From Candidatus Villigracilis proximus (GTDB lineage Bacteria; Chloroflexota; Anaerolineae; Anaerolineales; Villigracilaceae): a stretch of DNA of 64,000 nucleotides. How positions within the stretch are numbered: position 1 is the first letter of the stretch; each line of letters opens with the position of its first letter. This document shows positions 54,851 to 62,529 of the stretch, piece after piece. The stretch is taken from the NCBI GenBank assembly GCA_016715195.1, contig JADKBB010000020.1:12543-76542 (forward strand), written 5' to 3'. The position numbers and the translations under genes were made by a program. Below the pieces are notes generated by a model. It was not told the DNA's origin. It ran no database searches and was given only the letters and a program-made list of their open reading frames with translations.

Positions 54851-56392
54851 ATGAAAAATAAACGTGGTGGTTTTACTCCACAGGAAAATCTAATATCCAT
54901 CCTGCCATCTGTAATGGCAGGACTGATCGTATTCTCAACCATCATTGTTGCAAACCTCGTCTACTTCCTTCCTCAAGAACCACTTTACAGAGTCATCCTC
55001 ATCATCTACGGGGTTTCAGGAAGTCTTTATCTTTCCTTTTATTATTTTATTTACACAGCCGCGCTAAACAAATCAAGATTCTCATGGGTCAATGCGGTCA
55101 TTGCCGCGATCGCACTCTGTTCAATGGCCTATTTTTTTTCTGCGAAGATCGACCACCTGCTCTACACGCTTGTTCTGATCGCCGCGCTTTCATCCTCGCT
55201 TATCTCCACCCGCGGACCTGCCTACTTTCTGGTGGTTAGCGTAACCTCCTTCTATTTTCTGATCCGCTCTAACCAAAGAATAATGGAATATGAATGGGTC
55301 ATCCATCTTGGATTAAGCATCGCCGCGCTGATGGGCGTGGAAACCATTCAACAATTAAAAAATATGGCAACACGACAGATCAACCGTCTTGAAACCATCA
55401 ATGAATTAAGCAGGCAAATCGTCTCCACGCTCGATACCAAACAGGTTTTCGCCCTGCTCAACGCCACATTTCAAAGCGCACTCGAAGCAGATTCTTATTA
55501 CATAGGGATTCTGGATGGTGACTTTATCAAGCTGGAGTTGTTATATGATGACGGGGAATACTTCCACGATCTGCGATTAAGCAAAAAGGGCACACTCTCC
55601 AACTGGGTGATCACCCATCAACAGGAACTCTTCCTGCCCGATATGCGCAAAGGCATTCAACTGGACGGCGTGGAAGTCATCAACATTGGAAAAGACAAAC
55701 CCACCCTTTCCTGGATGGGCATCCCCATGCACGGCGCACATGTTGATGGCATCATGGCTATCTCCTCCTATCGTCCCAATGCCTTTGACCGAAGCGACAT
55801 GGAACTGCTTTCCACCATTGCACAACGCGCTGCACTGGCTCTGGATAACACCTATCATCACGCGCTGGTACAACAACAGGCACGCTTAGACAGCCTCACC
55901 AAGGTCTACAACCACGGATATTTTATTCAAACCCTGCACGAACAAGCCCAAATTTGCAAAACACAAAATCAACCGCTCAGCCTGATCATGCTTGATATTG
56001 ATTTCTTCAAACAATACAACGACACCTTCGGCCATCCCATCGGGGATGAAATTCTCGTCAGTTTATGCGTCATCATCCGCAGTCATATCAAAAGCACCGA
56101 CTCAATCGGACGCTGGGGTGGTGAAGAATTTGCAATCGCCCTGCCAAACACAGACGGACATCAAGCCGCGCTTGTCGCCCAACGCATTCGCGAAACACTG
56201 GGATCACTAAAGATCAGAAACAGCGAACAATTCACAATCCCCATCCCCACCATCAGCATGGGGCTGGCTATGTTCCCACTCGAAACGAATGACACCACAA
56301 AACTAATAGACCTCGCCGACAAAAGACTCTATACAGCAAAAGAACGCGGACGGGATCAAATCGAACCCGCACTCGCGTTCTGGAAAAAATAA
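54851..56392 (+). CDS. Diguanylate cyclase with membrane region and GAF domain
   Basis: 513 residues. Six helices (about 1-165), GAF (185-335), GGDEF (345-510). The active site reads RWGGEEFAIALPNT, GGEEF being an active variant, with LDIDFFKQYNDTFGHPIGDE ahead. The inhibitory site five residues before the motif reads KSTD rather than RxxD, so product inhibition may be weak. It makes c-di-GMP opposite to the HD-GYP protein just upstream, and both are probably on one transcript. Confidence 0.93.
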   Translation: MKNKRGGFTPQENLISILPSVMAGLIVFSTIIVANLVYFLPQEPLYRVILIIYGVSGSLYLSFYYFIYTAALNKSRFSWVNAVIAAIALCSMAYFFSAKIDHLLYTLVLIAALSSSLISTRGPAYFLVVSVTSFYFLIRSNQRIMEYEWVIHLGLSIAALMGVETIQQLKNMATRQINRLETINELSRQIVSTLDTKQVFALLNATFQSALEADSYYIGILDGDFIKLELLYDDGEYFHDLRLSKKGTLSNWVITHQQELFLPDMRKGIQLDGVEVINIGKDKPTLSWMGIPMHGAHVDGIMAISSYRPNAFDRSDMELLSTIAQRAALALDNTYHHALVQQQARLDSLTKVYNHGYFIQTLHEQAQICKTQNQPLSLIMLDIDFFKQYNDTFGHPIGDEILVSLCVIIRSHIKSTDSIGRWGGEEFAIALPNTDGHQAALVAQRIRETLGSLKIRNSEQFTIPIPTISMGLAMFPLETNDTTKLIDLADKRLYTAKERGRDQIEPALAFWKK

Positions 56393-56402
56393 AATAAATG
56401 AT

Positions 56403-57440
56403 CTAGCCTAAAACTTCAGCAAAAGCCTTCAACGTTTTACTCACACCGGCATCATCCACCCAATAATGCGTCACCAAACGAAAACGCCTCGGCCCCGCCC
56501 AATCCACGAGCACACCGCGTTTCTTCATCTCTTCGATGATCTGATCCACACTTAATTTAACTTCATCCAACAGATCGAAATAAACCATATTGCTGGATGT
56601 AGGACCCGCATCCAACCTTAATCCCTGAACCTGCTTCAACCCCTCAAACAGACTCTTCGCCCGGGCATGATCCTGCCCAAGCCGCGTGGACATTTTCTCC
56701 AGCGAGATCAATCCCGCCGCTGCCAACACTCCCGCCTGACGCATCCCCCCACCCAGCATCTTCCGCAGGTGACGCGCGCGATTAATAAATTTCTTCGTCC
56801 CCACCAGCATCGACCCAACCGGTGCGACCAATCCCTTGCTCAAACAAAACATCACCGAATCTGCTGGCTCCACCAATTCCTTGACCGAGATACCGAGTAC
56901 CGCAGCCGCATTAAAAATCCGCGCCCCATCAATATGCAGGGATAAATTATTTTCACGCGCGATCTTTCCTACAGCCTGCGTATATTCCGCAGAAAGCACA
57001 ACACCGCCGCATACATTTTGAGTATTCTCCAGACAGATCAAGCGTGTAATCGTATGATGCACATCTTCACTTTGGATCGCCGCGAGAATATCCTCCAAAG
57101 CCAGCGTACCATCCGCTTGATTCTTCACCGGGCGTGGATGAATCCCGCCCAGCGCAGACATTCCGCCCGCCTCATTCAAATAAATATGCGACTTATCGCC
57201 AACGATCACCTCATCCCCGCGTTGACAATGCACCAGCAAAGCCAGCAAATTGCCCATCGTCCCCGAAGGGACAAACAGCGCATCCTCCTTGCCAAGCATC
57301 TCCGCCGCTTTTTCCTGTAATTGATTTACAGTGGGATCATCCATATAAACATCATCACCCACCTCCGCCTCCGCCATCGCTTCGCGCATTTCAGGCGTAG
57401 GTTTGGTAACCGTATCAGAACGCAGATCTATGAAATCCAT
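56403..57440 (-). CDS. ltaE: L-threonine aldolase (low specificity)
   Basis: 345 residues from ATG 57440 (DFIDLRSDTVTKPTPEMREA), with GGAG upstream. The frame is open 130 codons further, but that part belongs to a decayed neighbour gene (57540-57952). PSGTMGNLLALL, IHLDGARIFNAA-type residues (LHIDGARIFNAAAVLG) and the PLP lysine region CLSKGLVAPVGSMLVG are in place. It cleaves threonine or allo-threonine to glycine and acetaldehyde. It converges on the diguanylate cyclase gene. Confidence 0.95.
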   Translation of the reverse strand: MDFIDLRSDTVTKPTPEMREAMAEAEVGDDVYMDDPTVNQLQEKAAEMLGKEDALFVPSGTMGNLLALLVHCQRGDEVIVGDKSHIYLNEAGGMSALGGIHPRPVKNQADGTLALEDILAAIQSEDVHHTITRLICLENTQNVCGGVVLSAEYTQAVGKIARENNLSLHIDGARIFNAAAVLGISVKELVEPADSVMFCLSKGLVAPVGSMLVGTKKFINRARHLRKMLGGGMRQAGVLAAAGLISLEKMSTRLGQDHARAKSLFEGLKQVQGLRLDAGPTSSNMVYFDLLDEVKLSVDQIIEEMKKRGVLVDWAGPRRFRLVTHYWVDDAGVSKTLKAFAEVLG

Positions 57441-57539
57441 GTTGAGTCTCCTAAAAAGAAATAAGAAATGAGAAGTGAGAAGAAAAGATTGCCGAAAGTT
57501 ACTCTGCTTGATCAATAAAATATTCCAGCTGACTTCACG

Positions 57540-57952
57540 GACGGAAAGGTTCGCGCCAGGCTCGTTTTGTCCGATTTTTTTGTTTTCAACCACGTTAATA
57601 TATCCATTCAACAAACGACGAATTTCTTCCGATCTGCGCGCGCAAATTCTCATAAAGTTCATCTTGACAAAACCCAAATCTGCTAACCAAAGATGATTTA
57701 ATGTCTCATCCAAAGAACCACGTGCCATATAGCAAAATCGGACATTATCCAAATAATAAAAACGCCCGCACCTTCCGCAATATTTGCGCCCACGCTTTTG
57801 GAAGATCTCCTCACTTGATCTGGGCAACAAACCAAACTTTTCTTCTTTCGGCCAGCAGCGGAATCAAGTTTCGGTGAATATCCAACATCAATTGATGTGA
57901 CATTTGCCACACTTTCAACGTCTCAAAACCTTTTCCACCATTCCATCTCCAT
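57540..57952 (-). pseudogene. Decayed four-helix-bundle (23S-IVS type) protein gene
   Basis: Pieces of the family lie in order but in different frames: GFETLKVWQMSHQLMLDIHR, then SSKSVGANIAEGAG, RFYYLDNVRFCYMARGSLDE, and EEIRRLLNGYIN. At least four shifts are needed to join them. The family normally has about 120 residues and an ANIAEG core; its function is unknown. The frame of the last piece runs into ltaE and creates a false N-terminal extension of that gene. Ends are approximate. The rest of the 574-nt gap between ltaE and rluD (57441-57539, 57953-58014) holds no other feature I can see. Confidence 0.75.
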
Positions 57953-58014
57953 TAAAAATCGGTCAAACCTCTTACTTTTACTCTTACTATATTACTACCA
58001 TTACTCTAACTCCC

Positions 58015-58941
58015 CTACTCCGACCTTCTCACTTCTTCCATTACCAACATCAACTCAGCGGGCAATTCCGCCTCAAACACACGCGGACTGGTCTCATTCG
58101 GCAAAACGATCTTCAACTTCGCCGCGTGTAAAAAATGCCGCTTAATATCAACGGTTAAACTTTTCTTCCCATAGATCGAATCACCCACGATCGGACATCC
58201 CAAAAACTGGCAGTGCAACCGTATCTGATGTGTGCGGCCAGTATGCGGATGAAATTCCAAAAGTGTGTGTTCTTTGAAAGACTCAAGCGTCATATATTCG
58301 CTGACAGATTCCCGTCCCTTACCGGCGGGCACAATTGCCATCTTCTTTCTGTGGCTTGGGTCACGCCCGATGGATGCTTCCACTCGTCCCGTAGGTGTGG
58401 GCGGTTTTCCATCCACCAATGCGAGGTAGGTCTTCTCCACAGTCCGCAAGCGGAATTGATCCTGCAACCATCTGTGCGCGCGTTCATTCTTGGCCAGCAC
58501 GATCAGCCCTGAAGTTTCTTTATCGAGGCGATGCACCAGCCCCGGACGTTCTTCTCCGCCGATGCCTTCCATATCGGGGTCATATCCCAAAACAGCATGG
58601 ACCAGCGTCCCGGAATCATGTCCCGCTGCAGGGTGAACCACCATGCCAGCCGGTTTATTGACAATGATCAAATCATCATTCTCAAAAATAATATCAAGCG
58701 GAATATCCTCGCCCACCAAACCACTCGGCACAGGCGGAGGCACGCGCACTTCAATTTCTGCGCCAACATCAAGCGACTGCCCTGATTTTCTGGCAGGCGT
58801 GCCATTGATGGAAACAAACCCATCATCGATCAATCCCTGCAAACGGGCTCGTGAAAACTCAGGCAAACAGATAACCAGGAATTTATCGAGGCGCCCTGCT
58901 TTTTCTCCGTCATAACGAAACTTCTCAATTCGGTCGCTCAT
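58015..58941 (-). CDS. rluD: Large-subunit rRNA pseudouridine synthase (RluD-like)
   Basis: 308 residues. N-terminal S4 domain (about 15-75: GRLDKFLVICLPEFSRARLQ), then the RluA-family catalytic core with GLVHRLDKETSGLIVLAK (catalytic Asp in RLD), and FHPHTGRTHQIRLH. Which of the RluA/C/D uridines it modifies is not determinable by eye. Its ATG overlaps the stop of lspA (58938-59456) by 4 nt, the usual lspA-rluD order. Confidence 0.93.
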   Translation of the reverse strand: MSDRIEKFRYDGEKAGRLDKFLVICLPEFSRARLQGLIDDGFVSINGTPARKSGQSLDVGAEIEVRVPPPVPSGLVGEDIPLDIIFENDDLIIVNKPAGMVVHPAAGHDSGTLVHAVLGYDPDMEGIGGEERPGLVHRLDKETSGLIVLAKNERAHRWLQDQFRLRTVEKTYLALVDGKPPTPTGRVEASIGRDPSHRKKMAIVPAGKGRESVSEYMTLESFKEHTLLEFHPHTGRTHQIRLHCQFLGCPIVGDSIYGKKSLTVDIKRHFLHAAKLKIVLPNETSPRVFEAELPAELMLVMEEVRRSE

Positions 58942-59456
58942 GATAACTCCCCATTCGTTGGTAATACTTCATTTTCAGATGATGCAACAGGCTTTTTACG
59001 CTCGCTGACCCAGAAGCTGATCAATAAAATCACAACAGCAATATTAATGCTGGCATCGGCAATATTAAAAATATAAAAATCCCCAATGGAAATAAAATCC
59101 GTCACCTTGCCCATTGTCAGGCGGTCAATCAGGTTACCAATAACACCACTTAAATACAAACCTGAGGCCAGGCGCAACGACCCATCTCCCTCTTCGATTT
59201 TGGGATAGGAATACAGGATGATACCAATTACCAGAAAAGCAAAAGCAGCAAATAACAGATTCCCATTTTGAAACATACCAAACGCCGCGCCGCTATTATA
59301 GATAAAGACAATGCGTGCATACGATGAAAGCCAATTCAAAGATTCAGGCAGCCATGATTCATGTAATGGAATATTCGTGCGCACCAGCCATTTTGTCCAC
59401 TGGTCGAGAGCAACGACCAAACCCGTCGTAAAAAGTAAACTGTAATATTTTTTCAA
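58938..59456 (-). CDS. lspA: Signal peptidase II, second copy
   Basis: 172 residues from TTG 59456 (KKYYSLLFTTGLVVALDQWT), with AAGGA upstream. Four helices; the two catalytic Asp are in GNLIDRLTMGKVTDF and FNIADASINI. It cleaves prolipoproteins after lipidation. It is a close paralog of the adjacent 59469-60059 gene, sharing long identical stretches such as NSGAAFGMFQNGNL. Both may be active. Confidence 0.94.
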   Translation of the reverse strand: MKKYYSLLFTTGLVVALDQWTKWLVRTNIPLHESWLPESLNWLSSYARIVFIYNSGAAFGMFQNGNLLFAAFAFLVIGIILYSYPKIEEGDGSLRLASGLYLSGVIGNLIDRLTMGKVTDFISIGDFYIFNIADASINIAVVILLISFWVSERKKPVASSENEVLPTNGELS

Positions 59457-59468
59457 ATCAATCCTTCT

Positions 59469-60059
59469 TCAAACTAACTTGCTTTCATCCACAGGGGCTG
59501 CGGATTCAACCTGTGGAATTTCTTCCACAACATCTGCGGGCGTTTCGTCACTTACAGCAGCCCGCGCTTTTTCCTGTCGTTCCTTGATCCAAACCCCCAG
59601 CAGCAAAACAACCACACCAATTGAAATGGACGCATCCGCAACATTAAAAACGGGAAAAACACCAACAGAAATAAAATCTGTCACTTTCCCCATCATCAGA
59701 CGGTCTATTAAATTTCCAGCCGCACCTGCCAATTGCAAACCCATCGCGAGTTTCAAGGTCCAGTCATTTGCTTCCACTTGTGGATAGTAATAAATGATCG
59801 CGCCGATCACAATGAAAGCCAGAACCGTAAATACCAGATTCCCATTTTGAAACATGCCAAACGCCGCGCCGCTGTTATACCAATGCACAATGCGCGCATA
59901 CGGACTCAGCCATTCCCACTCTGCCGGCAGCCATTGGGAGCCAAAGGCAATATTTTCACGCACAAGCCACTTCGTCCACTGATCGAGCGCAATAATAACG
60001 CCCGCAACTCCGATCAAAACCAAATAATCTTTTACTCTTTGATTCAAACTACACCTCAA
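59469..60059 (-). CDS. lspA: Signal peptidase II, first copy
   Basis: 196 residues. GVAGVIIALDQWTKWLVREN, NSGAAFGMFQNGNLVFTVLA, GNLIDRLMMGKVTDFIS and FNVADASISIG with both catalytic Asp. It differs from the neighbour by a C-terminal acidic tail of about 35 residues (TPADVVEEIPQVESAAPVDE). The start is TTG 60059 or TTG 60047, the latter having GAGGTG close upstream. The tandem copy follows 12 nt downstream. Confidence 0.94.
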   Translation of the reverse strand: MRCSLNQRVKDYLVLIGVAGVIIALDQWTKWLVRENIAFGSQWLPAEWEWLSPYARIVHWYNSGAAFGMFQNGNLVFTVLAFIVIGAIIYYYPQVEANDWTLKLAMGLQLAGAAGNLIDRLMMGKVTDFISVGVFPVFNVADASISIGVVVLLLGVWIKERQEKARAAVSDETPADVVEEIPQVESAAPVDESKLV

Positions 60060-60086
60060 TTTTTGAAAAATCTCGCCAATTGTACC

Positions 60087-61241
60087 CTACACAAACACAC
60101 GCGGTACGCGGGCGCTGATGTTGGTCATCACTTCATATTCATTTGTGCCCGCCCAATCTGCCAGTTCTTCAGGTGCAATCCCATTGCCGAGCAAAGTCAC
60201 CTCATCCCCCACTTTGACATCATCCAGACCGGCGTTGACCATGAACTGATCCATGCAAATGCGCCCCACTTGCGGATATGACTTGCCATTGATGATGACT
60301 CGCGGTTGATTCGTCATGCGACGGAAATACCCGTCGGCATATCCACACGGGACGGTAACGATTCGGGACTCCGCCTCAGCCTGCCACAGCGACCCATAGC
60401 TGACTCCCCGCCCGGGCAGGGTGATCTTGCTATACACAACTTGTGATTTCCAGGTCAATGCTGGTTTAACGTCAATCGTTCTTTCAATATCACGTGCCGG
60501 ATATACGCCATAAAACAACACACCAGGTCGCACCATGTCATAGTGACTTTCCGGCATTAATAAAGTGGCACCAGAATTTGCAGTATGCCGTATTAATGGA
60601 TGCGGCTCGCTGCGTCTTTCATAAATAGATAAAACTTCTTGAAAGCGTTCGAGTTGAAGGGAGGCTTTAACTATGGAGTCGGACGGGCTGTGGGCGCCGT
60701 CCGCAATCAGCAAGCTGATTGACTCCATAGTTTTTGACTCCATAATTTCGGAGTTGGCAAAATGGGTGAATATCCCCTCAATCTCTAAGTGGCTACACGA
60801 CAGAGATTTTTCGATCAGCGCTTCGGCTTCATATTCGCGGACGCCAATGCGTTCCATGCCTGTGTCGATCTTGAGGTGGGTTTTGAGTCGCTTACGGGTA
60901 GAGGCTGCCAATTGTTCAGCAGCAGTTAACAGGTCCAGTGAAGATGCGGCGAGGGTTAAGTCGTATTCAAAAAAATCGGGTAACTGCCCGGGCAGAGTCC
61001 CGCCCATAACGAGGATGGGAGTCGCAATTCCCATTTTTCTTAAATGAATTGCTTCTTCAACAATGGCTACGCCAATGTAATCTGCAAAGGGAGCGATGAA
61101 GGGCGCCACGCCATCGACGCCGTGACCGTAGGCATTGGCTTTGAGCACAACGAGTACTTTTGCCGGCGCAACATGGGCGCGGATATTTTCAAGGTTTTGT
61201 TTTAGTTGAGCGAGATCAACTTGAAGATATGTAGGACGCAT
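60087..61241 (-). CDS. alr: Alanine racemase with an in-frame palindromic insertion
   Basis: 384 residues. PLP lysine in VLKANAYGHG, catalytic Tyr in GVSYGSLWQ, and ICMDQF in the C-terminal barrel domain. It makes D-alanine for peptidoglycan. Between THFA and ERF there are 35 residues against about 14 in well-known alanine racemases (from memory). The extra 21 or so (including IMESKTMESISLLIADG) come from a 64-nt palindromic element at 60669-60732. The reading frame stays open, so the enzyme is probably intact with a longer surface loop. Confidence 0.95.
   Translation of the reverse strand: MRPTYLQVDLAQLKQNLENIRAHVAPAKVLVVLKANAYGHGVDGVAPFIAPFADYIGVAIVEEAIHLRKMGIATPILVMGGTLPGQLPDFFEYDLTLAASSLDLLTAAEQLAASTRKRLKTHLKIDTGMERIGVREYEAEALIEKSLSCSHLEIEGIFTHFANSEIMESKTMESISLLIADGAHSPSDSIVKASLQLERFQEVLSIYERRSEPHPLIRHTANSGATLLMPESHYDMVRPGVLFYGVYPARDIERTIDVKPALTWKSQVVYSKITLPGRGVSYGSLWQAEAESRIVTVPCGYADGYFRRMTNQPRVIINGKSYPQVGRICMDQFMVNAGLDDVKVGDEVTLLGNGIAPEELADWAGTNEYEVMTNISARVPRVFV
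60669..60732. repeat. Palindromic element inside alr with three-way-junction fold
   Basis: The outer arms AACTATGGAGTC (60669-60680) and GACTCCATAGTT (60721-60732) are perfect 12-bp complements. Two smaller hairpins lie inside: GGACGG/CCGTCC (60681-60702, 10-nt loop) and AATCAG/CTGATT (60705-60720, 4-nt loop), separated by 2 nt. On the plus strand the repeat edge GACTCCATA recurs 6 nt beyond the right end (60736-60744), like a duplicated boundary. The insertion adds about 63 nt to the gene. No other copy is seen in the window. Confidence 0.85.
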
Positions 61242-61244
61242 GGT

Positions 61245-61709
61245 TTATTTACGAAGTGGATTTGCCCACCAGTGATATTCGACATCGGGTTCTGATTCGG
61301 GCTCGGGGCTGACGCCAAATTTTTCGGCAACGAAGCCGTTCTTTTCATAGAACGCGCGCGCCATTTTATTTGCGACATGGGTATATAGCCACATGTGTTT
61401 CGGTAACAGTTGACGTGCTTTCATTAACAATGCCTGTCCGATGCCCTGACGATGATATTCAGGGTTAACATACAGGCGGTCTACAAAGTCGCCTTGAATG
61501 GCGAGAAATCCAAGCGGGACGCCATCCTGTTCATAGACCCAGATCTGATTTTCAGTGATGACAACCCTGCTAAAGAATTCACAGGCATCTTCAAATTCAT
61601 AGTTCATACGCTTCATCAGCTTCGGCATGGCGACTGTTTGCGCGTCAAACCATAAGCGGGTAATTGGTTCAAAATCTTCGATCTTATATAATCTGATAAT
61701 TGGCTGCAT
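61245..61709 (-). CDS. GNAT-family N-acetyltransferase
   Basis: 154 residues. FVDRLYVNPEYHRQGIGQAL holds the R-x2-G-x-G acetyl-CoA motif (RQGIG), followed by THVANKMARAFYEKNGFVAE. A short acidic C terminus (EPESEPDVEYHWWANPL). Substrate unknown. It lies 3 nt upstream of alr, so the two are likely co-transcribed. Confidence 0.87.
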   Translation of the reverse strand: MQPIIRLYKIEDFEPITRLWFDAQTVAMPKLMKRMNYEFEDACEFFSRVVITENQIWVYEQDGVPLGFLAIQGDFVDRLYVNPEYHRQGIGQALLMKARQLLPKHMWLYTHVANKMARAFYEKNGFVAEKFGVSPEPESEPDVEYHWWANPLRK

Positions 61710-61754
61710 GGGTCGAGTATACCCGACTCGTAAAAAGACTTCAGAAGTTTAAAA

Positions 61755-61793
61755 TAAAATCACCCGTGAAAGTTACTTTCACGGGTGATTTTA
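61755..61793. terminator. 39-bp palindrome, probable bidirectional terminator
   Basis: The arms 61755-61773 and 61775-61793 are perfect over 19 bp around a single central base. The ends are AAAAT and ATTTTA, so it resembles a terminator hairpin with a GC core (CACCCGTGAAAG). It lies in the gap between the DUF1761 gene and the GNAT gene, both minus strand. Confidence 0.75.
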
Positions 61794-61809
61794 CAAGCGG
61801 ACTTAAACC

Positions 61810-62235
61810 CTAGCGCCAGGCGCCAAGAATGATTCCAAAGAGGACAAGGTTGAGCAGATGATTTCCTGTTTCAAGCACCCAAGCTTTTAATTGACCTGCA
61901 AACAGTTTGTTTGTCAGGCTTGTTGCGGCAGTGAAACCAAACCAGAGCATAAAGCCGGTCATTGCGCCGGAAGCGGGAGACACTCCGCTCGACATGCTGC
62001 CACCCATGAAGTTGACCATGATCGCCATGGATACAGCTTGAATGAGTGAAGCGACCAGGGTTCCGCCCCACATTAATCCCATGTTATCGCCGCCGGGAGT
62101 GTCTTTTTCTGTTTTGCCAATGGCCTTCCACCAGATCGGGAAAAAAGTTTTAGGGCCAAACCAAATGCTGCCAGTGATCATGCTGACCACCACACAAGCC
62201 CCAACCGCCAACCAATTAATTGAACCAAAATCCAT
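61810..62235 (-). CDS. DUF1761 family membrane protein
   Basis: 141 residues and four helices. The N terminus INWLAVGACVVVSMITGSIW and the following FGPKTFFPIWWKA fit DUF1761. Gly-rich region near SMSSGVSPASGAMTGF. The function of the family is unknown. The gene stands alone upstream of the palindrome at 61755. Confidence 0.8.
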   Translation of the reverse strand: MDFGSINWLAVGACVVVSMITGSIWFGPKTFFPIWWKAIGKTEKDTPGGDNMGLMWGGTLVASLIQAVSMAIMVNFMGGSMSSGVSPASGAMTGFMLWFGFTAATSLTNKLFAGQLKAWVLETGNHLLNLVLFGIILGAWR

Positions 62236-62529
62236 TTCAGCCTCCGTAGATAAAGTTGATCAGCACGCGCCAATCTTTTGCTCATTATAACTCGAAAATT
62301 TGTTCTAAGTTACGGCGGAAATTCACCTTGATGAACAGAGATGAACGGAGATAAAATATTTCTAACTGCGGAGAGCAGAGAAACTTTTCTTAAATCTCGG
62401 CTGCGAAAAATAAACCGCAAAGGCAAAAGAACGCTTGGGTCTAGCACCCGTCAGAGCAAGTGTGCGAAAAATGATTTGAGAGGTTACAAAGGCCCAGCCT
62501 TTCGGCCGGGGCAAGAATGTGATGTGAAT
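62236..62529. other. Intergenic region without a recognised gene
   Basis: 294 nt. It has purine-rich short repeats (GATGAACAGAGATGAACGGAGA at about 62331-62352, described here as two GATGAAC units), an AT-rich left half, and the terminator-like hairpin at 62487-62512. ORFs crossing it on the plus strand are shadows of the cystathionine synthase gene. I see no promoter consensus of note for DUF1761. Confidence 0.5.
62487..62512 (-). terminator. Probable terminator of the cystathionine beta-synthase gene
   Basis: On the minus strand CCCGGCC and GGCTGGG pair over 7 bp (one G-U) around a GAAA tetraloop, followed by CCTTTGTAAC. The U-tract is weak, so confidence is moderate. Confidence 0.5.

Noticed and set aside
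56403..57830. 475-residue threonine aldolase with a long N-terminal extension
   Set aside because: The first 130 codons are the tail of a decayed neighbour gene; the aldolase family starts at DFIDLRSD and has a Shine-Dalgarno there.
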